Of a DNA stretch of 19,506 bases, positions 7,022 to 13,873 are shown in pieces. Location of the stretch: assembly GCA_041736255.1 (NCBI GenBank), contig JBGSTZ010000163.1, forward strand, positions 1 to 19,506, written 5' to 3'. Each line of letters starts with the position of its first letter. Position 1 is the first letter of the stretch. The DNA comes from AVCC01 sp041736255 (GTDB lineage: Bacteria; Pseudomonadota; Gammaproteobacteria; Burkholderiales; Burkholderiaceae_D). The notes beneath the pieces were generated by a model that did not search any database, was not told the origin of the DNA, and worked only from the letters and a program-made list of their open reading frames with translations. A program made the position numbers and the translations under genes.

Positions 7022-8149
7022 TTAATCGAAAGTCGGGCTTTCGACGCCGAGGATTTTGTGCAGTTTCGGTGATGTCGTGGTGTACTGCATGTGGATCTTC
7101 TTCTCGGGGAAGATATACGGTGCAGCGCCGAACGCAGCTAGTGCGGCTTCGTGGAAGCCAGACAGGATCAGTTTTTTCTTGCCTGGATAGGTATTGATGT
7201 CGCCGATCGCAAAAATGCCCGGTACGTTGGTTTCGAATTTTTCGGTATCGACCACTTTAAGTTGCTTGCGTTCGATATCCAAGCCCCAATCGGCAATCGG
7301 CCCAAGTTTCGGTGACAGGCCAAAAAACACCAATAAATCATCCAGCGGCAGGCGGCGGGTTACACCATCGGCACAGGTCACCTTAATTTCCGACATCTTG
7401 TCGTCTTTGGTTTCCATGCCGGTGATTTGTCCTACCAAAAACTGCATTTCGTAGTCTTCGCATAATTGCTTCATCTTCGCAACCGAAGCGGGCGCAGCGC
7501 GGAAGTCTTCGCGGCGATGAATCAGAACCACCGATTCTGCCTTGCCGACCAGATTAAGCGCCCAGTCGAGTGCGGAGTCGCCACCGCCGCAGATGACGAT
7601 ATTCTTGCCATGGAAGCGTAGCGGATCCCTGACGCGATAGAACAATTGCGTACCTTCAAACTCTTCAATACCTTCCACTTTCAAAGTGCGGGGCTGGAAC
7701 GAACCGACGCCAGCTGCAATAAAAATGGTCTTGGTGATGAATAGCGTGCCGGCAGATGTTTCCAGATTAAAGCGGCCGTCTTCGCGTTTTTCGACAACGG
7801 TAACTTCCTGATTCAGGTGGAAAGTCGGCTCGAACGGTGCAATTTGCTTAAGCAAATTGTCGGTCAGTTCCTGGCCGGTGCACATCGGCACAGCCGGAAT
7901 GTCATAGATCGGCTTGTCGGGATAAAGTTCGACGCATTGACCGCCCACTACCGGCAGTGAATCGATTACATGCGCTTTAATTTCAAGCAAGCCCAGTTCG
8001 AATACCTGGAACAATCCGACCGGACCGGCGCCGACAATCACCGCATCAGTTTCGATCGGAGTTTTTCCGGAGTGGGTTGGATGCGGTACAGAGGTCGAGG
8101 CAATGGTGCCAGCGCTTGTTTTCATACGACTATTTAATTCCTGTTTCAT
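7022..8149 (-). CDS. TrxR-like ferredoxin/flavodoxin-NADP(+) reductase (FAD-dependent pyridine nucleotide oxidoreductase)
   Basis: This enzyme is expected to pass electrons between NADPH and ferredoxin. The 375-residue protein has an FAD Rossmann motif VGAGPVG (39-45), GGQC (69-72) next to the FAD, an NAD(P)H motif ICGGGDSALDWA (186-197) and the C-terminal FAD motif GIFAIGDINTYPGKKKL. The thioredoxin-reductase CxxC pair is absent at the expected place in the NADPH domain, which favours the bacterial TrxR-like FNR group. About 35 residues precede the FAD domain, more than usual. The ATG at 8149 has GGA 7-8 nt upstream; an ATG at 8125 is an alternative. It follows fdxA on the same strand by about 100 nt, so the ferredoxin next door is the natural partner (inference). 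Confidence 0.88.
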   Translation of the reverse strand: MKQELNSRMKTSAGTIASTSVPHPTHSGKTPIETDAVIVGAGPVGLFQVFELGLLEIKAHVIDSLPVVGGQCVELYPDKPIYDIPAVPMCTGQELTDNLLKQIAPFEPTFHLNQEVTVVEKREDGRFNLETSAGTLFITKTIFIAAGVGSFQPRTLKVEGIEEFEGTQLFYRVRDPLRFHGKNIVICGGGDSALDWALNLVGKAESVVLIHRREDFRAAPASVAKMKQLCEDYEMQFLVGQITGMETKDDKMSEIKVTCADGVTRRLPLDDLLVFFGLSPKLGPIADWGLDIERKQLKVVDTEKFETNVPGIFAIGDINTYPGKKKLILSGFHEAALAAFGAAPYIFPEKKIHMQYTTTSPKLHKILGVESPTFD

Positions 8150-8252
8150 TTCAATTGTCCAAAAACGCCACTCCGCTACCTAAGCCTATCAGGCAACCAA
8201 AACTGGCGTAAATACCGGCGCATGCATGCTTAGCGCCAGAGAATGAACGCGT

Positions 8253-8576
8253 TTAGCGTTTGAGTAACTGCAATTTATCTTTAACGTCTTTCCATTCATC
8301 AGCGATATCCAGTGGGCTTTTGGTCTTCGTGATGGAGGGCCAATTACGGGCCAGTTCGACATTGATTTTAATGAATTGCTGCTGATCGGCCGGAACGTCT
8401 TCTTCTGCAAAAATCGCGTTGACAGGGCATTCGGCTACGCATACGGCGCAGTCGATGCACTCATCCGGATCAATAGTGAGAAAATTCGGGCCTTCGCGGA
8501 AGCAATCTACCGGGCAAACATCCACGCAGTCTGTGTAACGGCACTGGATGCAGGATTCGGTGACAACATGGGTCAT
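8253..8576 (-). CDS. fdxA: 7Fe ferredoxin FdxA ([3Fe-4S] and [4Fe-4S])
   Basis: This small soluble electron carrier of 107 residues is very like Azotobacter vinelandii ferredoxin I. The cysteine pattern supports two clusters: C9, C17 and C50 for the 3Fe-4S centre, and C21, C40, C43 and C46 for the 4Fe-4S centre, with C25 in the same place as the free cysteine of that family. The C-terminal half (FIKINVELARNWP, KLQLL) is the usual extension. The ATG at 8576 has AGGA (about 5-nt spacing). It lies upstream of the ferredoxin-NADP reductase, which suggests one redox pair. Confidence 0.95.
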   Translation of the reverse strand: MTHVVTESCIQCRYTDCVDVCPVDCFREGPNFLTIDPDECIDCAVCVAECPVNAIFAEEDVPADQQQFIKINVELARNWPSITKTKSPLDIADEWKDVKDKLQLLKR

Positions 8577-8880
8577 AACAGTCCTATCTTTAATTTGCTG
8601 AAATCAGCCGCATGCCCGGGCGTCCTGTTGCGCTCCTAGGGGGCACTACTGTATACACTAAAGGTCAGGCTGCGGTAAGCCCTGTATTTTAAGTTAATCA
8701 GGCTGTTATAACAAACTTCTCTTTTAGATAAAATACCTATAAGTAAATTCCAGCGCCTGCGTATTTCTGAATACGTGAATTATTTGCTTTTGCGATTTGA
8801 AATTAAATCACGTTGCAATTGGCGATATTGACATGATGATTCGGCTAAACTGCCCGTTCTTACATTGGAGATGAAATCAT
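8577..8880. promoter_or_regulatory. Divergent control region between fdxA and lutC
   Basis: This is 304 nt without a gene, becoming AT-rich from about 8680. It contains a 16-bp palindrome CGTATTTCTGAATACG (8760-8775), which could be an operator or a small hairpin, about 105 nt before the lutC start. TTGACA occurs near 8828, but no -10 hexamer lies at a normal distance from it. I could not assign a promoter with confidence. Confidence 0.4.
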
Positions 8881-9543
8881 ATGGATACTTCTGCAGCGCG
8901 ACAGGCCATTTTTGGCCGCATTCGCCAAGCACAGCAACGTTCAGACCAAGTTAGCCAAGGCGAACGCGATGCGGTGCAGAATTATTTACGTCAGCATCCG
9001 AGCGGGCCACAGCCCCATACCGGGGATGATTTGATTGCGCATTTCAAGGAACAAGCACTGCGCATGTCGGATACTGTGGTAGAAGTTGCGTGCATGACTG
9101 CGGTGCCGGCGGCGGTCGCCGTTTATCTGGATGATCTCGGTATTGCCAAGCAGGCGATTGCCTGGAAGACGCTGGATGCGCTGGCGTGGCAGCAGGCTGG
9201 AATTGCGGTGGAATATCGCCCACCGGTCAATGAAGACCTGGTTGGCATCACCGGCGCTTTCTGTGGAGTCGCAGAAACTGGTTCGTTATTGCTGCTGTCC
9301 GGCCCTGATACTTATGCTTCTGCCAGTTTACTGCCAGAAACCCATATCGCCATCGTGCCGGCATCGCGCATCGTGGCTTATATGGAACACGCTTTTGCAT
9401 TGGTGCGCGCAGAACGCGGTGCGTTGCCGCGTGCGACTAATTTCATTTCCGGCCCATCACGCACGGGCGATATCGAGCAAACTATCGTTCTGGGAGCGCA
9501 CGGTCCGTACCGTGTGCATGTGATCGTAGTGCTGGACGCATGA
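8881..9543 (+). CDS. lutC: LutC/YkgG-family (LUD domain) protein
   Basis: LutC is one subunit of the LutABC iron-sulfur system that oxidises L-lactate to pyruvate. The 220-residue protein shows the LUD domain signatures GITGAFCGVAETGSLLLLSGPDT (122-144, given here in part: CGVAETGS) and FISGPSRTGDIEQT (188-201) followed by LGAHGP. There is no signal peptide. The start at 8881 follows GGAG by 10 nt. The usual partners lutA and lutB are not in this window: upstream is the divergent fdxA and downstream a terminator, so this copy is transcribed alone. Whether it works with LutAB encoded elsewhere or has a separate role cannot be told. Confidence 0.9.
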   Translation: MDTSAARQAIFGRIRQAQQRSDQVSQGERDAVQNYLRQHPSGPQPHTGDDLIAHFKEQALRMSDTVVEVACMTAVPAAVAVYLDDLGIAKQAIAWKTLDALAWQQAGIAVEYRPPVNEDLVGITGAFCGVAETGSLLLLSGPDTYASASLLPETHIAIVPASRIVAYMEHAFALVRAERGALPRATNFISGPSRTGDIEQTIVLGAHGPYRVHVIVVLDA

Positions 9544-9590
9544 CCTGAATTCAGGGTCACACACTTCACATATCCGTATTGTCGCGATTT

Positions 9591-9638
9591 GCCCATTTTC
9601 TATCGTCCCTTAAATTGGCGGTAGAAAATGGGCTTTTT
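9591..9638 (+). terminator. Intrinsic terminator after lutC
   Basis: A 17-bp stem (9591-9607 with 9617-9633, including two G-U pairs; the outer 12 bp, GCCCATTTTCTA, are perfect) with a 9-nt loop is followed at once by TTTTT (9634-9638). It is oriented to end lutC transcription before the next gene. Confidence 0.92.
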
Positions 9639-9697
9639 GTATTTGAGAAGCGATAATAACGACCGTAATCACATAATTAATACCAAGGAGACTGGAA

Positions 9698-11116
9698 TTG
9701 CGTATCAAAAATAATATCCGACTGCTGATGGGTCTGCTCGCGGTACTGCCGGGTTTGGCGCATGCGTCCGCTATAGATGGCAGCCAATTATCGGTCTGGT
9801 GGGGCATCCCATTCGCCGGCATGTTGCTGTCGATTGCATTTGTGCCATTGCTGGCGCCGCGTTTCTGGCATCACCATTTCGGCAAGGTTGTGATCGGCTG
9901 GTCGCTGGCTTTCTTGGTGCCGTGTATCGTGTTTCTCAGCCCTGCAACGGCGACGGAAGGGCTGATGCATGCGCTGACCGCTGAATATATTCCTTTCATT
10001 ATTTTGCTGACGTCGCTGTTTGTAGTAGCCGGCGGTATTTGTGTGCGCGGAAATTTACATGGCACCCCGGCGTTGAATACCGGATTGCTTTTGATGGGAA
10101 CGTTGTTGGCTAGCATCATGGGGACCACGGGCGCTTCGATGTTGATGATTCGTCCGCTAATTCGCGCCAACGATAATCGCAAGCATGTGATTCACGTCAT
10201 CGTGTTTTTTATTTTTCTGGTATCCAATATGGGGGGTTCGCTCACGCCGTTGGGCGACCCGCCGTTATTTTTGGGGTTCCTGAAAGGAATTGATTTTTTC
10301 TGGACCATGAAGAATATTTTTCCGGAAACCTTGTTTGTTTGTGGCGTATTGCTGATAATTTTTTATTTTTTGGATCGCCACTACTATCACATTGGGCAGG
10401 AAGAATTGCCGGCAATACAAGATCCCACTCCTGATTCGGCCATTCGTCTGGAAGGCAAAGTTAATTTTGTACTGTTGGTAGCCATCATCGCTGCAGTTTT
10501 GATGAGCGGGTTCTGGAAATCTGGCATAAGTTTTTCGGCATTTGGCGCGCATATCGATTTGCAAAATGCTTTGCGCGATCTGTTATTGGTAGGTGTGACC
10601 CTGATTTCGCTGGGCATCACGCCCAAGACGGCGCGCACCGGCAATGATTTCAGCTGGGGGCCGATGCAGGAAGTGGCCAAGTTATTTGCCGGCATTTTCA
10701 TCACCATCATTCCAGTAATCGCAATGCTGAAGGCCGGGGAAGCGGGCGTCTTTTCAGCCGTGGTGCGCGCAGTTACCGACACCAATGGGGAGCCGATCAA
10801 TGCGATGTATTTCTGGGCTACCGGTTTCCTGTCGGCCTTTTTGGATAATGCGCCAACCTATCTGGTGTTCTTTAACATTGCCGGCGGCGATGTCGCGCAA
10901 CTGATGACGACAATGGGATCGACCCTGGCTGCGATTTCTTGCGGCGCGGTGTTCATGGGCGCGGGCAGTTATATCGGTAACGCGCCGAATATGATGGTCA
11001 AGGCGATCGCCGAAGATCGTGGCATCAAGATGCCATCGTTCTTTGGGTATATGGCATGGTCAACGCTGATTCTGGTGCCGCTGTTCGGTTTGACTACCCT
11101 GATTTTTTTCCGTTGA
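9698..11116 (+). CDS. Putative sodium:proton antiporter of the NhaD/CitMHS-like (ion transporter) superfamily
   Basis: This is a 472-residue polytopic inner-membrane transporter with about 12 hydrophobic segments. Conserved loops include MGTTGASMLMIRPL (141-154), NMGGSLTPLGDPPLFLGF (177-194) and SAFLDNAPTYLVFFN (379-393), typical of the putative citrate transport/Na+:H+ antiporter family. The exported ion is not certain. The start is a TTG at 9698, chosen because AAGGAG (9685-9690) sits 7 nt before it and because the first 25 residues (MRIKNNIRLLMGLLAVLPGLAHASA) look like a signal peptide; the next ATG (9728) has no ribosome binding site. The hydroxyacid dehydrogenase gene begins 21 nt after the stop, suggesting co-transcription. 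Confidence 0.82.
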   Translation: MRIKNNIRLLMGLLAVLPGLAHASAIDGSQLSVWWGIPFAGMLLSIAFVPLLAPRFWHHHFGKVVIGWSLAFLVPCIVFLSPATATEGLMHALTAEYIPFIILLTSLFVVAGGICVRGNLHGTPALNTGLLLMGTLLASIMGTTGASMLMIRPLIRANDNRKHVIHVIVFFIFLVSNMGGSLTPLGDPPLFLGFLKGIDFFWTMKNIFPETLFVCGVLLIIFYFLDRHYYHIGQEELPAIQDPTPDSAIRLEGKVNFVLLVAIIAAVLMSGFWKSGISFSAFGAHIDLQNALRDLLLVGVTLISLGITPKTARTGNDFSWGPMQEVAKLFAGIFITIIPVIAMLKAGEAGVFSAVVRAVTDTNGEPINAMYFWATGFLSAFLDNAPTYLVFFNIAGGDVAQLMTTMGSTLAAISCGAVFMGAGSYIGNAPNMMVKAIAEDRGIKMPSFFGYMAWSTLILVPLFGLTTLIFFR

Positions 11117-11137
11117 CGGGTTGATATTGAGGCAGTT

Positions 11138-12115
11138 ATGAAACCAAAAATTCTTGTGACCCGCGCGGTCTTTCCTGATGTGCTTGATTTGCTGGCGCAA
11201 CATTTCGAGGTCGAATCTAATCAGCTTGACCAGATTTATACCGAAACCGAACTGAGCGTCAAACTGCGCGGCAAGGACGGCGTATTCACCACGCCGAGCG
11301 AACGGATCTCGGCCGAGGTCATCGCCGCCAACCGGCAACTCAAGGCGATCTGTAACATGGCGGTCGGCTTCAATAACGTCGATGTCGATGCCGCCACCCG
11401 CGCCGGCATCATGGTCACCAACACGCCGGAGGTGCTGAATCAAACCACCGCCGATTTTGCCTGGGCGCTGATGCTGGCGACCGCACGCCGCGTGACCGAG
11501 GCGGAGCACTGGCTGCGCGCCGGGCAGTGGCAGAAATGGCGCTTCGACACCTTCCTGGGCGCCGATGTGCATGGCTCCACGCTGGGTATTCTCGGCATGG
11601 GACGAATCGGTCAAGCGATTGCCCGGCGCTCGCTCGGATTCGACATGCGGGTGCTGTATCACAATCGTTCCCGCTTGCCGGCGGAGCAAGAAAAGCACGC
11701 GAATAACGCCACTTTCGTCAGCAAAGAAGAATTGTTGCGCAGCGCCGATCACCTGATCCTGGTGCTGCCGTATTCGCCGCAAACGCATCACGCCATCGGC
11801 ACGGCAGAGCTGGCGCTGATGAAATCCGGCGCCACGCTGGTGAATATTGCGCGTGGCGGTATCGTCGATGACGTGGCCCTGATCGCAGCCTTGCGAGAGC
11901 GCCGCATCGCTGCCGCTGGGCTGGATGTGTTCGAAAACGAACCTGACTTCCACCCGGATTTTTTGAGCTTGCCGAATGTCGTGTTGACACCGCATATCGC
12001 CAGCGCCTCGGAACCCACCCGGCGCGCAATGGCATACTGCGCTGCAGAAAACCTGATTGCCGCTCTAAGCGGTGCAATGCCGCAGAATATTTTGAACCCC
12101 GAAGTTAAAGGATAA
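11138..12115 (+). CDS. D-2-hydroxyacid dehydrogenase (glyoxylate/hydroxypyruvate reductase, GhrB-like)
   Basis: This NAD(P)H-dependent reductase of 2-keto acids such as glyoxylate, hydroxypyruvate or 2-ketogluconate has 325 residues. The nucleotide-binding motif is LGMGRIGQA (152-160), and the following strand ends YHNRS (174-178), where the arginine suggests NADPH preference. The catalytic triad is visible as R239 (NIARGG), E268 (ENEP) and H286 (TPHIASAS). NMAVGFNNVD (73-82) is the substrate-loop signature. The ATG at 11138 has GAGG about 5 nt upstream. It lies between the antiporter (21 nt before) and the PHA-granule protein gene (4 nt after). Exact substrate is not determined. Confidence 0.87.
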   Translation: MKPKILVTRAVFPDVLDLLAQHFEVESNQLDQIYTETELSVKLRGKDGVFTTPSERISAEVIAANRQLKAICNMAVGFNNVDVDAATRAGIMVTNTPEVLNQTTADFAWALMLATARRVTEAEHWLRAGQWQKWRFDTFLGADVHGSTLGILGMGRIGQAIARRSLGFDMRVLYHNRSRLPAEQEKHANNATFVSKEELLRSADHLILVLPYSPQTHHAIGTAELALMKSGATLVNIARGGIVDDVALIAALRERRIAAAGLDVFENEPDFHPDFLSLPNVVLTPHIASASEPTRRAMAYCAAENLIAALSGAMPQNILNPEVKG

Positions 12116-12119
12116 GGCA

Positions 12120-12398
12120 ATGGCCGACATCAGCATCACGCAACAACACACGTTACCGCATGACCAGGCCAGAATCGCAGCGCAAAAAATTGCCGATCAG
12201 ATGGCCAAGGAATACGACATGAGCATCGCTTGGGAAGGCGATGTTTTGACCTTCAAGCGTAGCGGCATTGATGGCAGGCTGGCCGTCGAATCGAATCAGG
12301 CCGTGCTCGATATCACGCTCGGTTTCATGCTGAAGGGGTTTGCAGGTCAGATTGAAGAGAGGCTGGGCCGTAATATGGCCAAGGTATTTTCCGCTTAA
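12120..12398 (+). CDS. Polyhydroxyalkanoic acid system family protein (PHA_gran_rgn)
   Basis: This small soluble protein of 92 residues is recognised as the putative PHA granule-associated/regulatory family (PF09650 type). Supporting segments are the N-terminal helix DQARIAAQKIADQMAKEYDM, the short WEGDVLTFKRSGIDG hairpin (38-52) and the end LGFMLKGFAGQIEERL (67-82). There is no signal peptide. It begins 4 nt after the dehydrogenase stop, with AAGG upstream, so translation is probably coupled. A PHA-linked role is taken from family annotation; no PHA synthase gene is in this window. Confidence 0.82.
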   Translation: MADISITQQHTLPHDQARIAAQKIADQMAKEYDMSIAWEGDVLTFKRSGIDGRLAVESNQAVLDITLGFMLKGFAGQIEERLGRNMAKVFSA

Positions 12399-12455
12399 TA
12401 CGAAATTTTTTTATATGCTTCCATGCTTTATTTAATGTTTTAAGGCAACGTAAGA

Positions 12456-12956
12456 ATGACTAATCCCATCCCATTTCGTATCGGGCAAGGCTATGATTGC
12501 CATGCACTGGTGCCCGGCCGCGCACTCATTATTGGCGGCGTGCGGATTGCGCACAAGACCGGTTTGCTCGGCCATTCAGACGCCGATGTGCTGTTGCACG
12601 CGGTTACCGATGCCTTGCTCGGTGCGGCTGGTCTGGGCGATATCGGGCGCCATTTTCCGGATACCGATGTACAATTTTCCGGTGCCGATTCGCGTGTGCT
12701 ACTGCGCGAGGCGCACAAGCGCGTAGCGGCGGCCGGTTATGCGGTCGGTAATGTGGACGCCACTATCATTGCGCAAGCACCAAAAATGGCGCCGCATATC
12801 GGGCAGATAGTCGTGAATCTGGCCGAAGATTTGGGCGTGGCAGTGGGGCAGATCAATGTCAAGGCCAAGACTAACGAGAAGCTCGGCACTCTTGGCCGGG
12901 AAGAGGGGATAGCAGTACAGGCGGTAGTCTTGCTTTATCGCCCCCAAACACAGTAA
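12456..12956 (+). CDS. ispF: 2-C-methyl-D-erythritol 2,4-cyclodiphosphate synthase
   Basis: IspF makes the cyclodiphosphate of the MEP isoprenoid pathway and acts as a cytoplasmic homotrimer. The 166-residue protein has the metal ligands D14 and H16 (GQGYDCHAL) and H48 (DADVLLHAVTDALLGAA), and the conserved GLGDIGRHFPDTD and KTNEKLGTLGREEGIAVQA segments. The start at 12456 is the family N-terminus, with AAGG about 11 nt upstream. IspD, often encoded just upstream or fused, is absent here: the 57 nt before the gene are non-coding. It may be read through from the upstream cluster. Confidence 0.98.
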   Translation: MTNPIPFRIGQGYDCHALVPGRALIIGGVRIAHKTGLLGHSDADVLLHAVTDALLGAAGLGDIGRHFPDTDVQFSGADSRVLLREAHKRVAAAGYAVGNVDATIIAQAPKMAPHIGQIVVNLAEDLGVAVGQINVKAKTNEKLGTLGREEGIAVQAVVLLYRPQTQ

Positions 12957-13028
12957 GCGCTGTGCGATAAATCTTCCCAGTCGCTTGAAATTTTGGTTAA
13001 ATATCGAGAAGCCGGTATGCGGTGTGTT

Positions 13029-13067
13029 GAAGTCACGAATTGAAGCCACGAATTGAAGCCACTACTA
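13029..13067. repeat. 13-bp tandem repeat upstream of the DUF4404 gene
   Basis: GAAG(T/C)CACGAATT occurs twice in tandem (13029-13041, 13042-13054), followed by a degenerate third unit GAAGCCACTACTA (13055-13067). It lies in the 144-nt gap after ispF, in the presumed leader of the next gene. Slipped-strand duplication is the simplest explanation. Confidence 0.75.
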
Positions 13068-13100
13068 TTGCAGCCACATCACTACGACCAAGGACATGCC

Positions 13101-13370
13101 ATGAATAGAAATAGCCTGAAACAAACATTAACAAGGCTACACACCAATCTGGAAACAACCGAAAATGTTGATCCTGAACTGAAAGACATTCTGCAAGTAC
13201 TGGACAAGGACATTCACAACTTGCTGGAGAAAGACACCACTGATACCAGCATCACCGACGAGTTAGCAGATCGCTCGCAAGCCATTTCTGCACAATTTGC
13301 GGTCCGACATCCGCAACTGGAACCGATTCTGCGGGAATTGGGTCAAATTCTGCAGCGTATGGGTATCTAA
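13101..13370 (+). CDS. DUF4404 family small helical protein
   Basis: This 89-residue protein is recognised as DUF4404-like; its function is unknown. It is almost entirely predicted alpha-helical and polar, with leucine-rich amphipathic segments (LKQTLTRLHTNLE near the N-terminus; LEPILRELGQILQRMGI at the C-terminus) that suggest coiled-coil or helical-bundle association. There is no signal peptide and no metal-ligand pattern. The ATG at 13101 is chosen over an in-frame ATG at 13053 because AAGGA (13090-13094) lies 6 nt before it and because the upstream stretch is repeat DNA. It is 69 nt upstream of the EncFtn-family ferritin gene, with a stem-loop between them. Confidence 0.8.
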   Translation: MNRNSLKQTLTRLHTNLETTENVDPELKDILQVLDKDIHNLLEKDTTDTSITDELADRSQAISAQFAVRHPQLEPILRELGQILQRMGI

Positions 13371-13382
13371 CAACGAGTACAG

Positions 13383-13412
13383 GGTGGCTTGCAGAAATTT
13401 TTGCAATCCACC
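13383..13412 (+). promoter_or_regulatory. Stem-loop between the DUF4404 gene and the ferritin-like gene
   Basis: GGTGG-C-TTGCA pairs with TGCAA-T-CCACC around an 8-nt loop (one internal mismatch). It is followed by ATTTTC and, 15 nt later, by the AAAGGAG ribosome binding site of the ferritin-like gene. It could be a partial terminator, an attenuator or an mRNA processing element. Confidence 0.55.
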
Positions 13413-13439
13413 ATTTTCAATTTACAAAAGGAGCACCGA

Positions 13440-13757
13440 ATGTCAAGTGAAGGCTATCACGAACCGATCGACAAACTTACTGCACCCACGATGGACATGC
13501 ATCGCGCCATCGTTTCGCTAATGGAAGAGCTGGAAGCAGTCGACTGGTACAACCAGCGTGTTGATGCTTGTACCGATCCGCAACTCAAACTGATCCTAGC
13601 GCATAACCGGGACGAAGAAAAAGAACATGCTGCGATGATCCTGGAGTGGATTCGCCGTCGTGACCCAAAAATGGACCATGAATTGCGCGATGCATTGTTC
13701 AAGGCCGGCCCAATAACGGGTGATCACCAAGACCCTGAAGACCCGGTTCAAGAGTAA
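13440..13757 (+). CDS. Encapsulated-ferritin (EncFtn) family ferroxidase-like protein
   Basis: This 105-residue protein closely resembles the encapsulin cargo ferritin EncFtn known from Rhodospirillum rubrum: a two-helix, half-ferritin fold that forms a decameric ring and oxidises Fe(II). All metal-site residues have counterparts: E29, E30, E32, W36 and Y37 in MEELEAVDWYNQRVDA, and E60 and H63 in AHNRDEEKEHAAM, followed by LEWIRRRDP. The start at 13440 (MSSEGYHEP) has AAAGGAG with 6-nt spacing. The C-terminus (GPITGDHQDPEDPVQE) lacks the LTVGSLRR-type shell-targeting tail, and no encapsulin gene is adjacent: a terminator follows and then a two-component system on the other strand. It may act in free form or with a shell encoded elsewhere. 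Confidence 0.87.
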   Translation: MSSEGYHEPIDKLTAPTMDMHRAIVSLMEELEAVDWYNQRVDACTDPQLKLILAHNRDEEKEHAAMILEWIRRRDPKMDHELRDALFKAGPITGDHQDPEDPVQE

Positions 13758-13794
13758 ATAATTCTTTCAGTAATCCCAGTATTAAGCAATTCGC

Positions 13795-13816
13795 ACAGGC
13801 CTTCGGGCCTGTTTTT
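13795..13816 (+). terminator. Intrinsic terminator (CAGGCC-TTCG-GGCCTG-TTTTT)
   Basis: A 6-bp GC-rich stem closed by a stable UUCG tetraloop is followed by five T residues. It ends the DUF4404/ferritin-like unit before the convergent sensor kinase gene. Confidence 0.95.
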
Positions 13817-13873
13817 GCTGCCGGTAGTTTTCCTGGCAGTTTTCGATTGCTTTATCAGTCGCCCGGCAGCATT

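Noticed and set aside
8189..8410. Minus-strand 73-codon frame between fdxA and the reductase
   Set aside because: It overlaps the fdxA 3' half in another frame, has no ribosome binding site and no domain.
11060..11995. Long open frame (311 codons) on the minus strand
   Set aside because: It lies entirely antisense to the antiporter end and the hydroxyacid dehydrogenase, whose motifs are unmistakable; its sequence is His/Gln/Arg-rich low-quality protein with no domain.
12957..13873. Encapsulin shell gene near the ferritin-like gene
   Set aside because: Both strands were read; only DUF4404, the ferritin-like protein and shadow frames are present.
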